64,000 nt of DNA from NCBI GenBank assembly GCA_025267735.1, contig CM046299.1:26810468-26874467 (forward strand), in the 5' to 3' direction. The notes under the pieces were generated by a model. The model saw only the letters and a list, made by a program, of their open reading frames with translations. It searched no databases and had not been told where the DNA came from. Below, piece by piece: positions 1-13,200 of this stretch. This stretch comes from Mactra quadrangularis. Taxonomy: Eukaryota; Mollusca; Bivalvia; Venerida; Mactridae. Numbering within the stretch: position 1 is the first letter of the stretch; every line of letters starts with the position of its first letter. A program made the position numbers and the translations under genes.

Positions 1-220
1 ATGAAGCATACATTGGCGAAATGGAGATTTAATTGTTTATTAAATATAATTTTACGGCCCATACGACCAACTAACTACTTCACTAAATTGCATGTCTTTT
101 CCATCAATAAGCTGTGCCTGTAATTATATTAATAAAAAGGAAGCCACAAACAAATAACAAAAATCAAAAAGGGGGTTTCGCCTTGGAACGTGCAGAAAAG
201 TTTCTAAATAAATCGTTTGT

Positions 221-586
221 AATAATGGACTTTAGTCAGTTACCTTTCCCTGATAAAATCTGAAGCAATCAGTAAGTAGGTCCTTACAGTTGGATTCCTC
301 GGATTTTATCATTAAAGTCCTACGTAAGGATAACAAAGTATTTCATCTTATATTTTTCTTGTTAATGAAGATAATAACAGAAGTGATGAAATTTAGATAG
401 TTCTTTACCCCTAAAAATACTTAGCTTGAATTTCAAACAAATTAAATGATTTATAAAAAAGTTATGTAAGATTAATTTTTGCAAATTGACATTAAAAAGT
501 ATAGGGTAAAATCCGAGTAATCCAACTAATTGGACCTACCTATTTGAAGAGTATACAAGGGAAATAACTGACTAAAGTCCCTTATT
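221..586. mobile_element. 366-bp fold-back MITE, family P, copy 1
   Basis: Arms of about 85 bp: left 'GGACTTTAGTCAGTTACCTT' ... 'GTAGGTCC' ... 'TCGGATTTTAT'; the right end is its reverse complement (TAACTGACTAAAGTCC). A copy of the right half lies at 12478-12666. Confidence 0.7.
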
Positions 587-844
587 GATATGTACGACTT
601 TACTCAACTAACATACTAGGAAGGTCATAGTTCGTCACCCTATGTTAATAAATAAATACAATGATATTTTTAATTCACTAACTACATGTATGTAAATGAT
701 TCATTAACCAATTATTCCATCAAGTTTTGTGAGTTTATTTAGTCAAGAGACATAAATCTTGGTGTGACAACTTTTGTTTATATTATTAGTATACTGAATC
801 AACGATTTTTTACTATTTAAGCAAAACTCTCTGGATATAACTTC

Positions 845-1085
845 AGAATAGGAGGGTTCGAATCCCACCCGGGGAGGTTATACCCTTCCATGAAAATTTG
901 ACAATAATGTCGATTTTCCTCCATTGATTAGATAATATGGTGAAGTTTCCGACCTTGTGGAAGGGTAGGTGAGTACTGGTTATAGACAATGGTCCAGGAA
1001 AGCTAGGTTAGGTGCGCTGGACGCCGTAAAATGACCTAAATTGTGCTGACACGGCATTAAATCTAAAAATTACACACAAAAAACA
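845..1085 (+). mobile_element. SINE family C copy, 5'-truncated head
   Basis: It begins in the box B region (GGTTCGAATCCCACCCGGGG) and continues through 'CTTGTGGAAGGGTAGGTGAG' to 'GACACGGCATTAAATC' and an A-rich tail. The box A part is missing or degraded. Confidence 0.75.
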
Positions 1086-1930
1086 ACACAAAATCAGAAT
1101 TGGAAAAAATAATGAAAATGCGGATAAAAATATTTAAAAATGTTTCAAATGTAGCAACGTACGTGTTATCTATAATACTAATAAGATCCGAATTTCTTGG
1201 TCACTCCAAACTATCTGAATTAGGCTGTCGCTCCCTTCGTATTTTAATAACTGTGTTCTAAGTTTTCAAATTTCTGTTTTTGTATGCATGACGTTGAGTA
1301 ATAATAATTCAAATACATATTTGTTAGATGTTCATGACGTACTGTCATTTGACATTTACACAATAAAGACACGTCAGACTGACAAATGATCTAGTTGTTT
1401 TAAATAATTAAACACTTACTATACAGTAAATATAAAGTTATACTATAATATGCTACGCACGCATAATAATAATTATAATTTATTGTCACATGCACAGATA
1501 TATCACTAATTAATATAAACAGACTTATCAATCTTAATTACTCCAGATTAAATCCATATAAAAACAACAGAATTCCTGGAGCATGAACTTTGTTGCATAA
1601 AATCTTCGTAAGTCAAAAGCAAGAAACATTAATAATACGCTCTTTTTTGGCTTATCAATTCTAAATATTATACAAATTGTGTAGAATTGTGTATACCTTT
1701 TGAATATCATATCATAGTTATGCTTATTATTCGTCTGACTTTGAAGTGCTAATTACATGAAACTGACTTACGAAGATTTTTTTCGTAAGAATTTTTGTGA
1801 AAAACACCACACTGGTCTGTCATCAGGGAGAAAAACTCAGGATTTTATCTCATTTCCATAATTCATAAGCATTTCTAATTATTACAAAATAGTAGACCAG
1901 AGCAACTAATTTAGATAAAAAAGACTGGGG

Positions 1931-2191
1931 AAATGACATTTATACGTAACCGATTTTTTATCAGACCTAGTGCAGTCAAAAATTATCTTTTTAGTGGTAG
2001 TTCTGCCAACCCGACAATAGTTCTAAATTTCTAGATTACCTCGAAGTTTTTCCAAAAATCTCTAAACTCGTTCAAAACCTCGAGGTAAAACTAGCACCTT
2101 GTGGGGTTGGGAGAACTAGCGCTAGAAAGAGAACTTTTTGCTGCTTAGACTGTACTAGGTCTGATAAAAATCGGTAATATAAATGTCATTT
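1931..2191. mobile_element. 261-bp near-complete palindromic fold-back element
   Basis: AAATGACATTTATA at the left mirrors the right end; TTTTTATCAGACCTAGT is shared by both arms, and pairing continues inward through AGTTCT.CCAACCC and TACCTCGA. No coding capacity. Confidence 0.7.
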
Positions 2192-2399
2192 ACCTATGTA
2201 TTTTTTATCAAAATTTGTTGATCTGGTCGTCATTTTGCCGTGTTAGGAACCATGTAGGTCACTCTATTTCCCATACTGATATACAAGTAATTATTATTAT
2301 CGAGAGTAAGTACCAAAGTATTTAAGTGAGTATTTAAATATACATGTATAGGCCACTGACAGCTGAATAAAATTCAACAATTGTCAATGAAGGATATAT

Positions 2400-3370
2400 A
2401 TTTATAAATGCATGTATCATTGCTATGGTCATTCATTCACGGATTGACAACTCATAGCCAATCGAAAGTATCCATAAATAACTTGTTGAAATCCAAATAA
2501 AAAATAGCTTGTCACAACCGACAGACACTTAGTCACTCGTGGGGATCCGTGAAATTAGAGACAAATTTTCTGACGCGTCAAAAATGTATTACTATCCTTG
2601 AGAGTTTGCAATCCGTAGGGAATCGTAATAAAAATCCGTTAATAGATAGATTTATTAATATATAAAAATATAAATTAACATAAAATCATCATACATGTAG
2701 TAATAAAATAAACATGATAATAATATTATGTCATCTATATTACATACACAAAGGATAACACATAAAAAGAGAATAAGCATCCCTTATTTCCATTGTGGTC
2801 CTTGGAATATATAATAATAGGTGGCATGGGAAGACACGTTTAATGTTAACAGAATCACTGTCAAAATTAAAATTGAAAGACATCAAAAGGTTTAGGATAA
2901 ATAGGTTAACAATGACAATGGGTACAACAAGGGGATATAAGAACTTATTACAATTCAACAGATAACAGCAAGATTCTTAGTAAAATACTATTAAAAACCT
3001 ATCTTGACTTAAATCTATCTACACTTACAAAATAATTTAACAACATTTTTTATAAAAAAATTCAATGTTAAAATATCTAATAAAAGAAGCCAAAGAATGA
3101 TAATATTATGTCACATCAATGTGTGGCCATAGCGTAACAAATCTAAATAATTGACTTACTGTTTCGAATAATTGTTAAATGTCCTTATCTACACCATGTT
3201 ACCTCCACTAATAATATGAATCCGACATTAACCTGTCAACAAAACATGACAACTGAGCTGTATTCATTCATCAGACTCATTTATACTAACAATTAAAGAT
3301 ATATATTTTACATCAGGTCAGCCCGACTTATTATTTGGTTCATGTGTTATGGCTTAACTAAATTGACAAA
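2400..3370. other. Unannotated flank
   Basis: AT-rich, no gene, no repeat recognised; short open frames look random. Confidence 0.5.
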
Positions 3371-3374
3371 TAAT

Positions 3375-3495
3375 TTCACGCATCCGTGCGTGTGCGTGCA
3401 TGTTCGTAGGTGGGGTGCGTGTGTGCGCACGTATGGGTGGGGTGTGTTGTGGGGTGAACGTTGGGAGTTTGAGGTTGCGCGTGTGTATGTTTGCT
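3375..3495. repeat. GT-rich low-complexity tract
   Basis: GTGCGTGTGTGC / GGGTGGGGTGTG stretches on the plus strand; GC content well above the surroundings. Confidence 0.7.
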
Positions 3496-3923
3496 TGGAA
3501 CCAAAATGGAAAGTAAGCTTTTAAAAACTTCTCTCATATTAAATATCGAATAAGTGATAGATTTATTGAATTATACATGAGTTGTAGACCCTGAACTCAG
3601 AGAAAGACACCTGAGAGCGTTAATTTTGTCAGTAAATTCCATACTATTGACTCAAGAAAAGCTTACATGATTGCCCCGCGATTCTCGACTTTACCTTATA
3701 GTTTTCTTCATCGGGATGAATTTTGAACACTAAGTATCAAGTGACTCAGTCAGTTTAAACGATTTCATGTTAATTAAGGACATCGTTCTTCCAGCGTCTC
3801 AGGGCTTTTATTTTCCATGTTTTGGCTGCTGAATGGGTTTGATGAAAAATAACGGAGATTGTTTACATTCAGAAGTTCTCATGACGATGGACCCTGTTAA
3901 ATGGAGACTTAGTCGGCACCTTG

Positions 3924-3999
3924 CATTCTCGTCCCCAGAGTCTAGTAGGATTCTCAGTACTAGTATTGAGAATCCTACTAGACTCTGGGGACGAGAATG
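3924..3999. repeat. 76-bp near-perfect palindromic element, family Z, copy 1
   Basis: Two 38-bp arms around ACTAGT pair with one G-T mismatch. Arms begin CATTCTCGTCCCCAGAGTCT. Flanks GCACCTTG and GCATCTTG resemble an 8-bp duplication with one change. Confidence 0.8.
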
Positions 4000-4269
4000 G
4001 CATCTTGAGGAAATGTAATCGAGCACTGAAAAATGCATAGGATTGTTGGCAAAGTGAGTTGGTCGTCGTAGATAATCTAAAAAAGTGCTTCTTAACCCCG
4101 TAAAATACAAACAAAGCAATCAATGAAAATAACAATACAATAAACAACAACAAAAACATATCTCACAAATTTATTTTTCTTTCAAATATATTAACATGAA
4201 ACATGAATACTGGCTTCAAAAATAATAAATTATACAAGACAAATATGAAAAAGAAATATGGAATGTTCA

Positions 4270-4830
4270 TTTATGACCTTTCAGCATATCAAATATGTGC
4301 ATAGCAATGCATGAGTCTGAGTGCATAACTTCTGAATAGATATTTTTGAACGGACAGCTGCCTATTGAACTTCAGTAATAGATTTCTAATTCATGCCATG
4401 TTTTTGCGAATAGACATCTGAATGAATTTCTGAATGGACAGCCGTTTATTCACATTCTACGAATAGACTTCTGGAACAATATGAATGCATAGCTTTGTTC
4501 TTGCGAATAAACGTCTTTATAGATATTTGAATATATAGCTGTCGGTACCTAACGAAAAGACTTCTAAATTATGCTAGGTTTTTGCGAAAAGACTTCTGAA
4601 TAAATTTCTGAATGGACAGCAGTTTAAACACAAATTGTCTTTTGAAACATTCTGGATGCATGTTCGCTATGTTTTCTCGAATTGACTTCGAAATACACGT
4701 CTTAATTTATAGCTGTCTATTAATCATTTTGCGAATAGGCTTCAGAATAGATATTTAAATGTAAAGCTATGTATAAAATGAATGCAAATCGATTTTTGAA
4801 TGTATATCTTAATAAACAGCTGCTGTTCAT
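4270..4830. repeat. Degenerate satellite with recurring GCGAATAGACTTCTGAAT motif
   Basis: 'TTTTGCGAATAGACATCTGA ... TCTGAATGGACAGC' at about 4402 recurs at about 4579, with many partial units (GAATAGATATT, GACAGCTG) between and after. Higher-order period about 177 bp; shorter units are strongly diverged. Confidence 0.6.
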
Positions 4831-4839
4831 TCAGCAAAT

Positions 4840-6200
4840 TAATAGACAATAGGTTGCCAACTTCTTGGACATGAGTTATAAAGTGTATAAACAACAGTCG
4901 GCCTTGATTTATATTTACGTATAGATAATCCTTGGCAATTTGCAGTAAAAAGACTTCTTAAAGTTTTATTGTAACAGGAAACTTGCTTTTATAATATCGA
5001 CTTAGCACATCCATGTTTAGACAATGATAGGACTTCATGCCAGTAAGTTATTCGCCGGGCCTCATAATTAACTTGTACCATTACTATATTACTTCTGCTG
5101 TTCGATGCATGTCTTCCTAGAAGCTTTGTGAGGTGTTCCGAATGACGCATGCATTCATTCATTTATTGTTTTCGTTTTATTCCATCTCTTAAGATAGTAC
5201 CATTCACATTTTACTATTTTATCAACTTTGTTCTATACACCTATATGCTGTTCTGTAAACTGTGCGAGTTGAAAGAACATACTCCATTCTGAAATGACAT
5301 TTATAGACATTATTATCAAGAAACAAAATGGACACATCACAGATAAACTAACCAAAGAAATAGGCTTTTATATCATTAATAATCACTTATAAACATGCTC
5401 TATTTTTTCTAACGGACTATTAAAATTGAATGACGAACGTTTCAAGTACAGTAAAGCCACATTGGCTAAAGCAAAACTGTACAGAACAGCTTTTGCAGAG
5501 CAGTCCTCTACAGAATAAATCTTGTAACACTATGGCACGCTACTATAAAAATAAATATTTCTGTATTAGTTATTTGGCAAATAAGAGGGTAGCTGATCAC
5601 CACGTGATCATTGATGCGGTCTGGTGGCCCGCAGCATGAGTTAGTTCTGGGAGTTGCCTTCTAGCTCCAAGAGAGAGCAGACATACATGTATTATAATGT
5701 TAGTCAGCTATTCCCTAGTTCAAAAATAAGCAGTAAAACTTGAAATATGTCAGTTGTTACATTATACGGAGCTAGTATGTGGAAAACAGTTGAGCAGTGT
5801 GACACTGATAGTGCTACAATCTTTTACACCAACAACAGCAATATTTTCTTTGGCGTAATATTAATTGAGTTTAACCTTTGGAAGAAGCAATATCTATACA
5901 GCAACACACATTATGTTGTTCATTAGTGCTGTTTAACGTGGATGTTGTTCAAGTAAGATTGTACTTTATATATCATACCTAGTTTCTAAACATGTCATCC
6001 ATTTCCATGGTCCACATAATGTGGCTATATCACGAGGTTCAAGTTTCTTATATGTTTGAAGATATGGTCTTAAATATGTTTCATATTGGCAATGTCTGAA
6101 ATATAAACACATGTACTCAACATGTAATAGACTAAATATATATGTAAACATTGTATTTTGTATTACATGTAAAACCAGTAGCTTAGTATCATATCGCAGG
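4840..6200. other. Unannotated flank downstream of the gene
   Basis: No exon-like frame with splice sites and no recognised repeat. No further EGF or TSP1 motif was seen, which supports the gene ending at 7037. Confidence 0.5.
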
Positions 6201-6204
6201 TATA

Positions 6205-6840
6205 GTGGAAAACGATTGTAACTCGATATAAGAAAAGACTGAGTTACGACCGTTTTGCACTTAGCTGCCATATTGTTTGTTAGATGTTGTATATTTCATC
6301 ACATAATTGTGCTTAGAGTATATAAACTGCACTGATAACCGGAATTCAAATATTTGGGCTTTACCTAGCGGTAAAACAAAATTTCACTGTCACATTGAAA
6401 ATATGTGTACAAAAACAATAGAATGCAATTCGTACTTCGTGCTTTTCAGCAATAATGTGTTACAAATTTTATTGCACCGCCTGCTAACTTTGCTGTCAAA
6501 TTGGACATTTCCATGACTTACATATCAACATATCTAAGGTTCACAGTTACATTTGTCCAGCAAACTTGTAAGGTGTTATCAATAAAGCTGTTGTGATAAC
6601 TGTGGGTAAATGTATTTCTATTCAAATTTAAAGGTCACCCAAGGAACGGTCAATTCAAGTGGTCTATTCGTACCAGTATCATTGTATACATTGATGAATG
6701 TATAGATCAGTTTGAACATATACTTAAAAACATCGAGGAATCGTTCATTAAGAAATAAAACACAACACAATAATTCGGGGCTAAGCGCAAAACAGTTGTA
6801 ACTCATTATTTTCTTATATTTAGTAACGACCGTCTTGTGC
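6205..6840. mobile_element. 636-bp inverted-repeat element just downstream of the gene
   Basis: Inverted 60-bp ends at 6205-6264 and 6780-6840 share ATATAAGAAAA, 'TGAGTTACGACCGTTTTGC' and CTTAGC. Each end is itself an imperfect palindrome (GTAACTC ... GAGTTAC). No transposase frame. Confidence 0.6.
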
Positions 6841-6878
6841 TAAACCCGCGATGTGTATCCATTTATTTATTATTATTC

Positions 6879-6884
6879 TTTATT
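6879..6884 (-). terminator. Candidate polyadenylation signal AATAAA of the multidomain gene
   Basis: The minus strand reads GAATAAAG here, about 150 nt after the TAA at 7037-7039. This gives a short 3' UTR of roughly 170 nt. The site lies just outside an inverted-repeat element ending at 6840. AATAAA is common in AT-rich DNA, so support comes mainly from position. Confidence 0.4.
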
Positions 6885-7036
6885 CAGCATAAATCACAAT
6901 CAACATGGTACACAATGTAAAACACATCATTAGCATTCTTATGCTTTTATGGGGGTTGACCACCCTCAGAAAGCGGACAATCATGCAGGCAGATTCAAAA
7001 TTGCTGAAGGGGTTTTAAGTAGATCATATTATTTAG

Positions 7037-7242
7037 TTACCTTTTTTCACATCTTGTTCCAGTATAACCATCAACACAACGACATCTTCCTTTTTTACAT
7101 CTGCCTCCGTTCAAACATTCAGCTTGGCATTCATGATATTTTATAAGTTTATGACACCAGCGCCCTCTATATCCGGCTGGACACGTGCACCTGTTATTTC
7201 CGGAACAATATCCGCCATTTTGACATGGCTTTCTGCAGACGA
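7037..7242 (-). CDS. Exon 11: EGF-like domains 6 and 7, probable stop codon
   Basis: This exon covers residues 681-748, with EGF modules 'CRKPCQNGGYCSGNNRCTCP' + 'AGYRGRWC' and 'CQAECLNGGRCKKGRCRCVD' + 'GYTGTRC', then 'EKR' and TAA. The acceptor is TTTCAG, phase 1. The end is ambiguous: the TAA lies inside AG|GTAACT, which is also a good splice donor. Splicing there would leave phase 2, unlike every other EGF exon. A polyadenylation signal follows about 150 bp downstream, so a terminal exon is preferred. If spliced, further exons would lie outside this window or in 1-6.8 kb, where none was found. Confidence 0.8.
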
Positions 7243-10200
7243 CTGAAAAATATATAAAAATGGTACGTTAACAATGTCAAGATGGCGTTACAAGATGGCC
7301 GAAAACGAAAATACATAATGGATTTTCGGCTCGTCGTAATCCATATTTTCAAATATTAAACCCATTTGCCACTTGATTCAGAAAGCATATCATATGTTCA
7401 TTCGTTTCCGACGTATTTTGGTGTATGTACTCAGTAGAAGATTCTATAAACACTTCATAAGTTCGTAGTTTTTGAACATCAACAAACCAACTGTTGAAAA
7501 ATAAACAAACTTGACAAGTGTTCTCATGAACAACAAAACCAAGAAACAAGATAAAGTTGTCAAGTTTAAACCAAACACCAACTACCATATGATAGGGTAC
7601 ATTTCGTACGGAATAAAAAAATCAAGAAATTACATAAATTCCTGATGATCCTAGATAAGACAAGGGAAATCCGCCATTTTTAATTATTTTGGTCACGTGT
7701 TACGCCACTCTGAATGAACACACATAACATTTGAATGAGTGAAAGCAAAATGTTCAACTTGGAGAAGATAAGCTTAATAGCTGTATTGTAGTACAGGACG
7801 AGTGAAGATTTTGCTTTGTAGTGAGTAAAATAATTTCAAGGAGAATAACATTTTTATTTAAAATAATATAACGCAATTAATATCATAATTTCTACATCAC
7901 GATAACATTTGTTAAAGCCACCAATTTTATTGTCAATACTGCTGGCGAATATATTTTGACATTTCAGAAATATAGAAAATAACATTTTATTACATACATG
8001 TTTTTCCATAATTTTTTACTTGTTTTTATAAAAAAATCTCAACGATTTGTCTGTTTTATTCTAAGTCTTGCAAATGTTTAAAGGTACTCATTCACAGATT
8101 TCAACCTAAATATCAACCTTTTCTAAAACTATCAAAATAGTATGGAATTTTTTTTGAAATAGGAAAGTAGTGTTTTGACAATAACAAGTTAAGTGCAAAT
8201 TGACATACAACTACAAATGATGGTGTTTCATGTAGCAAATATCTACCCCGTATGTCACGGCATAGACACTTTCAGTGCATTTTTGTTACTTTTATTGTAT
8301 ATTTCTTGCAACATATTGGTCAGTTTGTCTCAAGATAATAATATTTTTTGACACAATTGCAGACACTAAATGGTATTTTGAAATTATAGAAACAATAAAC
8401 CAAATCTGTGAACTAGTACCTTTAAAGGAGAATGCCAGTAACTAAGTTGTGAGAACTTGTGGGCAGACTCCCTCTGACACTTTGAATGTACATTGTATAT
8501 TTTAATGTATTAAATACATATAATGTCAATAAAATTCATGTATGTTTACACTAAAATCAAAGACTTAATACTTATTACTTTTAGCTCGATCGTAAAACAA
8601 GTTCTCACAACTTAGATTAATCACTTTCGAGACTGCTTTGGAGTCCCCTGTATTAAGCTAGTACATGTAGGATAAATTTTCTTGCTCAAAGAAACAAGGC
8701 GGTAGGTTTTGGATAAAGAGCGGAGTTCGCTATCCAATGACTACCAGTCCGACGTCGTAACCTCTCGACCACGCTTGCTTAAAGAAAACTATAATATAAA
8801 AGATGAAATCATAGTAATAAAAACCTACGATTTTCACACAAAGGTCCATTGTAGCCTCGTTTGCATTGACATACTCCAGGATAGAGACAACGTCCATTGT
8901 TTTTACAAGTTGGGTTACAGATTGGTTTGTGACATCTGGTACCAGTAAAACCATGAGGACAGGAACATTTACCAGGTGAAACACATCTTCCACCATTATA
9001 ACAACCTCGTCTACATACAGCTAGAGAAATAAGTTAACAGAAAACTATTTAACTGATGCAACCACTGAAAGTATTTCAAAATGAGTTCAAACTTAATCTT
9101 GTAAAGTGGGAAGGATGGTTTGATGTTGACAAAATGTTATTGTTTGTTCGTACATGAACCTGTTGGTGCAAGTCTGATGTTTGTGTACCCTAAAACCTAG
9201 TTTAAAGCCCCATCGGCAATGATTTTGCCAACGTACGTTCTAAATTCTTGACGGAAACCTTTTAGAGTCTTGCTTTTATTATTAGTTCATGGCGTTCTCT
9301 TTTGTTACAAAAGATTATTTCTAAAAATCATCGTCTTTGTTTTTTGGTTGTGTAGAGGGTGTGTGGTTTTTACTGTTGCTGTTCCAGATCTCCATCCAGA
9401 CTCCTTTTTGTAATCAATATTACTTCCTAACATTACGAAAGATTGTGAAAGATTGATTTAACGTAAGGAAAAATGGTTAATCATAAATAATCAGAATTTT
9501 AAGAAAGAAATAATAAACTTACGTGTAGAACAATCTGGTCCTATGTAACCTTTTCTACATTTACATTTATTAGGGCCCACACAACGACCCTTATTTTTAC
9601 ATGGCAACACACATACAGCTGTAATGATAGAATACAAGTTATCATTAATTTAAATAGCACCAAGAACAAAATAACATTTAACCTATTTAAACTTTTTTAA
9701 TCACACCCTAAATACTGTTATTAACATATCTGTGATGCTTATTTCTTTTCCAACCTTATATTCATAGTTTAAATCATATATTGTTCGTTTTTTCTCAACT
9801 GTCAAAACATGAATATTTACACGGTGAATGCGTTCATTAAAATTATTGTTGTAATACATTCACGAGTTTCCGAAAGTGTGTATTATGATCGAGTAAAGCT
9901 GTTTATGCCGTATGATATGTTTAGTCAAGATATTTTTAATAACAACTAGGCCACCAGGACAAAAACAATGCATCCAGTCACTGTGTAATTATTCAAGCTT
10001 TGACAGTTGATAAAAAACGGACAATACATACTGATAAACTTTTTGTTGTTGGGTTTTACGCCGTAGCAACGCAGTGTATACATGTTGGTCACATCATGGC
10101 GGTAAGTTAACCTACTCACCGTTTCGGGAAAGGTTAAATGTCTCTGGATTTATCTGTTAACCAGTGACTAGCCACATTCTTCCGTCAATGACTTGCAACA

Positions 10201-13200
10201 TGATTTAGAATCGGTTATATGAGGAAGAATGGACATAGGAAATACTTAAAGGATATACTCCACGAATTAATGCTCGGATCGGAACTCGAACCCTAACCCC
10301 TACCCCACGATTAGTAGACTTTCATGCTACCAATTGAGCAAGCAAGGTGGTTATGCTGAACTAATTAATGATGTTTTGGAAAATAACTCTTTTTTCCAAG
10401 AGTAAAATGTGCAAAGATTAATTTTAAAAACAGGACTTTGTCCAAGTTTTTTGTGGTATGTATGATCAGCTTCTAAAAAGAATTTGTCCAAAAGCTTTTG
10501 TAAGACACTGCTATTAACTTATTAACGTAGACTGGACTAATAAGTTGATACTTACGTTCACAATTAGGTGGCATATACCCGTAAGGACATGTACAATATC
10601 CTGGTTGAACACATTGTCCACCATTACCACAAGGTGGATTACATATAGCTGAAATATTATAAAAAGGTTAAAAAAAACAATATTGTACCTTGTTGGTGAT
10701 AACTTGAGACATTGGGCACGTTCCGCAAGGCGATCGCTAGCTAGCGCTTTTTGAAGGCGATTTTTTGTAGCATAAGAGGTCTACGCTACGGTTTGCTTCA
10801 AGCTAGCAAATCCAAGATGGCGACGTTCTCAAACTAATTGTTTAGAATTGTAACAAATGAAAATAAAAATCAATGAATTATCATCGTGATCATTCTATTT
10901 AACCGCTTTGACGAAATATATGCAATAAATGAAATATATATCAGTATTTTTGAAAAAGAAACACGTTCCCACAGGGGGCAGTCTTTTTGAAAAGGCAGAA
11001 ACGTTCCGAATGATACGGCTTGCAAGAAAAAAAACTTGCTACGTGTCGCTAGCTAGCGATTCAAAGCGCTCGCCTTGCGGAACGTGCCCATTGCGTTTAC
11101 TTATTTTGGACCTACGTATTGTTCAAAATACGTGTATGGAAGTCAATTGGCATGTTTATTTTTAATTATAGCTCGTTTTGGATGATTCAAGACAAACACA
11201 AAGATACCATTTTCACACATTGGTAAATCTATGTACATTTTTGTATTTCAAAATTTTGTACATTATCACTACCAAAGAGTTTCGGAGTTTTCTTTTCGTA
11301 CTTGAAACATGCAGCGTGAAAAGAATGATGTAAATTGTAAGAATGATAAAATATTCAATTTGTGACATAGATTTTTTGTGGTGGTTAAATTCAGAATGTA
11401 ATATTTATTTTCTTGTATTTGTTTTAAGTTTTGCCTTATCATACACAAACAGAAGAGCCAATACATTGATGCATTTATTTTTTCTGCAGTATGATATTAC
11501 TGATAAACAATTATACATTGTGCAAGATGAATAAATCATTCTTGCAAAACTGAGTCTACTGAGATTTGAACATATTGACTCTCCTATTGAAAGCCGACAC
11601 TATATGCTAAGTACTATTGTCCAGGTTGAAAAAGACAGGCATGGATAAAAAATTAACATTAATTTGTGGTGATAATGTTTTTAAATTATCTGATATATAG
11701 ATTCACCTATGTGTGAAAATGGTATTGGTGTGATAATTCTTAAGTTATCCCTATCGACCTTTAGGATTGAATTGTGCCTACTTCATAAAATACGCATTAC
11801 ACTTCTATTCACATCTATTCAGTTAGACAATGTTTTGTAAAAAAATGTTCAATATTTTTTCGTGTCGATCTCTTCTTCTGTTGTGCGGATTAATTTGATA
11901 TTTGTGATATTTGATATTATCAAAGTATTAAAATGTCCCCGGATCATGAACGTAGTTTGATTCCCGACTAAGTTTCAGCATTAAAATAAAATGTTTTACT
12001 TAAATACGAGTAATACCTTACCTATATAATCTCTTCTTTTTCGTAATTGTGATCAGATATGCTTATCTTTGATATTTAAGGTTTTGTTAAGCTTCAAAAT
12101 TTTCAAATCTGGTCACAAATTTGTAGAAACAGGATAGATCTTATCTGAATTTTAAGAACTCATATGTTGTGATAGAATTTTATTTATATAACCTAATGGT
12201 ATAAAACCCATGAGAATCTTTCCGAAATGGAGATATTAAAATCAAAATTTCTCATTGCGCATGCTTACCTGTTTGGCACTTATTTCCGGTGTAACCAACT
12301 GGACATGCGCAGACGTCGTTAGAAATGCAACGACCACCATTTAAACATTTGTTTTTTCGACAGAGCGCTGAAAATAAAATAACAAAAATACAGAGAAATT
12401 CCTCTATTGTCATTTGTTTGCCTTTTAGGCCAATCTTTAATTTCAAACATGATGGTTGCAGCATAAACGCTGATAGATAGTTTTTTTACCCTAAAAATAC
12501 TAAGCCTGAATTTCAAACAAATTAAATGACTTACAAAAAAGTTATTTTAGATTAATTTTGGCAAATTGACATTAAAAATTAAGGGTAAAATCCGAGTAAT
12601 CCAACCAGAAAGACCTACCTATTTGAAGAGTATACAAGGGGGAATAACTGACTAAAGTCCCTTATTCAACATTTATCACATTCAGATTACTTGGCCTTGT
12701 AAATCATGGCTACTGATCGTTAATAAGTGGTCTCCCTTAGATAGAGGGTAATATAACAATGTGATCAAACAAAATAACACTCGCTCCGGTATATGGCTTT
12801 AGCATAGGGAAATTCCAGTAAGGTATAATAATATCTATTGACCACTGACTTCTACCAGTTAGTAGCACTCAAGGACTTTCGAATTTTGTTTAACGAAAGG
12901 CGATTCGGGTTCGAATCTCACTGAAGACAGTTGTAAACTTTCATTAATTTTGATAATAAAGTCAATTTTCCTCCATTATCACGGTATATGGAAAATTTGC
13001 CGGCCTTGTGGAAGTTTAGGTGAGCACTGTTTAATGTTTATAGACAAGGATTCAGAAAAACTGTATAAGGTATGCAGGTCACCGTAAAATAACCTAAATT
13101 GTGTTGACATAGCGTTAAACCCAGTATAAAAATCATAAAAAACTGACCTTTACATGATTGAATATAACACCATCTATTTTGAACACTATTAAAACCAGCC

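Noticed and set aside
3924..3999. Palindrome as a rho-independent-type terminator
   Set aside because: Bacterial terminator logic does not apply, there is no T-tract, and a related palindrome at 44350 shows flanking duplications indicating insertion.
6307..7588. Several 60-80 codon frames near the gene's 3' end
   Set aside because: They fall in introns, the 3' region or an inverted-repeat element, and lack cysteine patterns or splice sites consistent with the gene.
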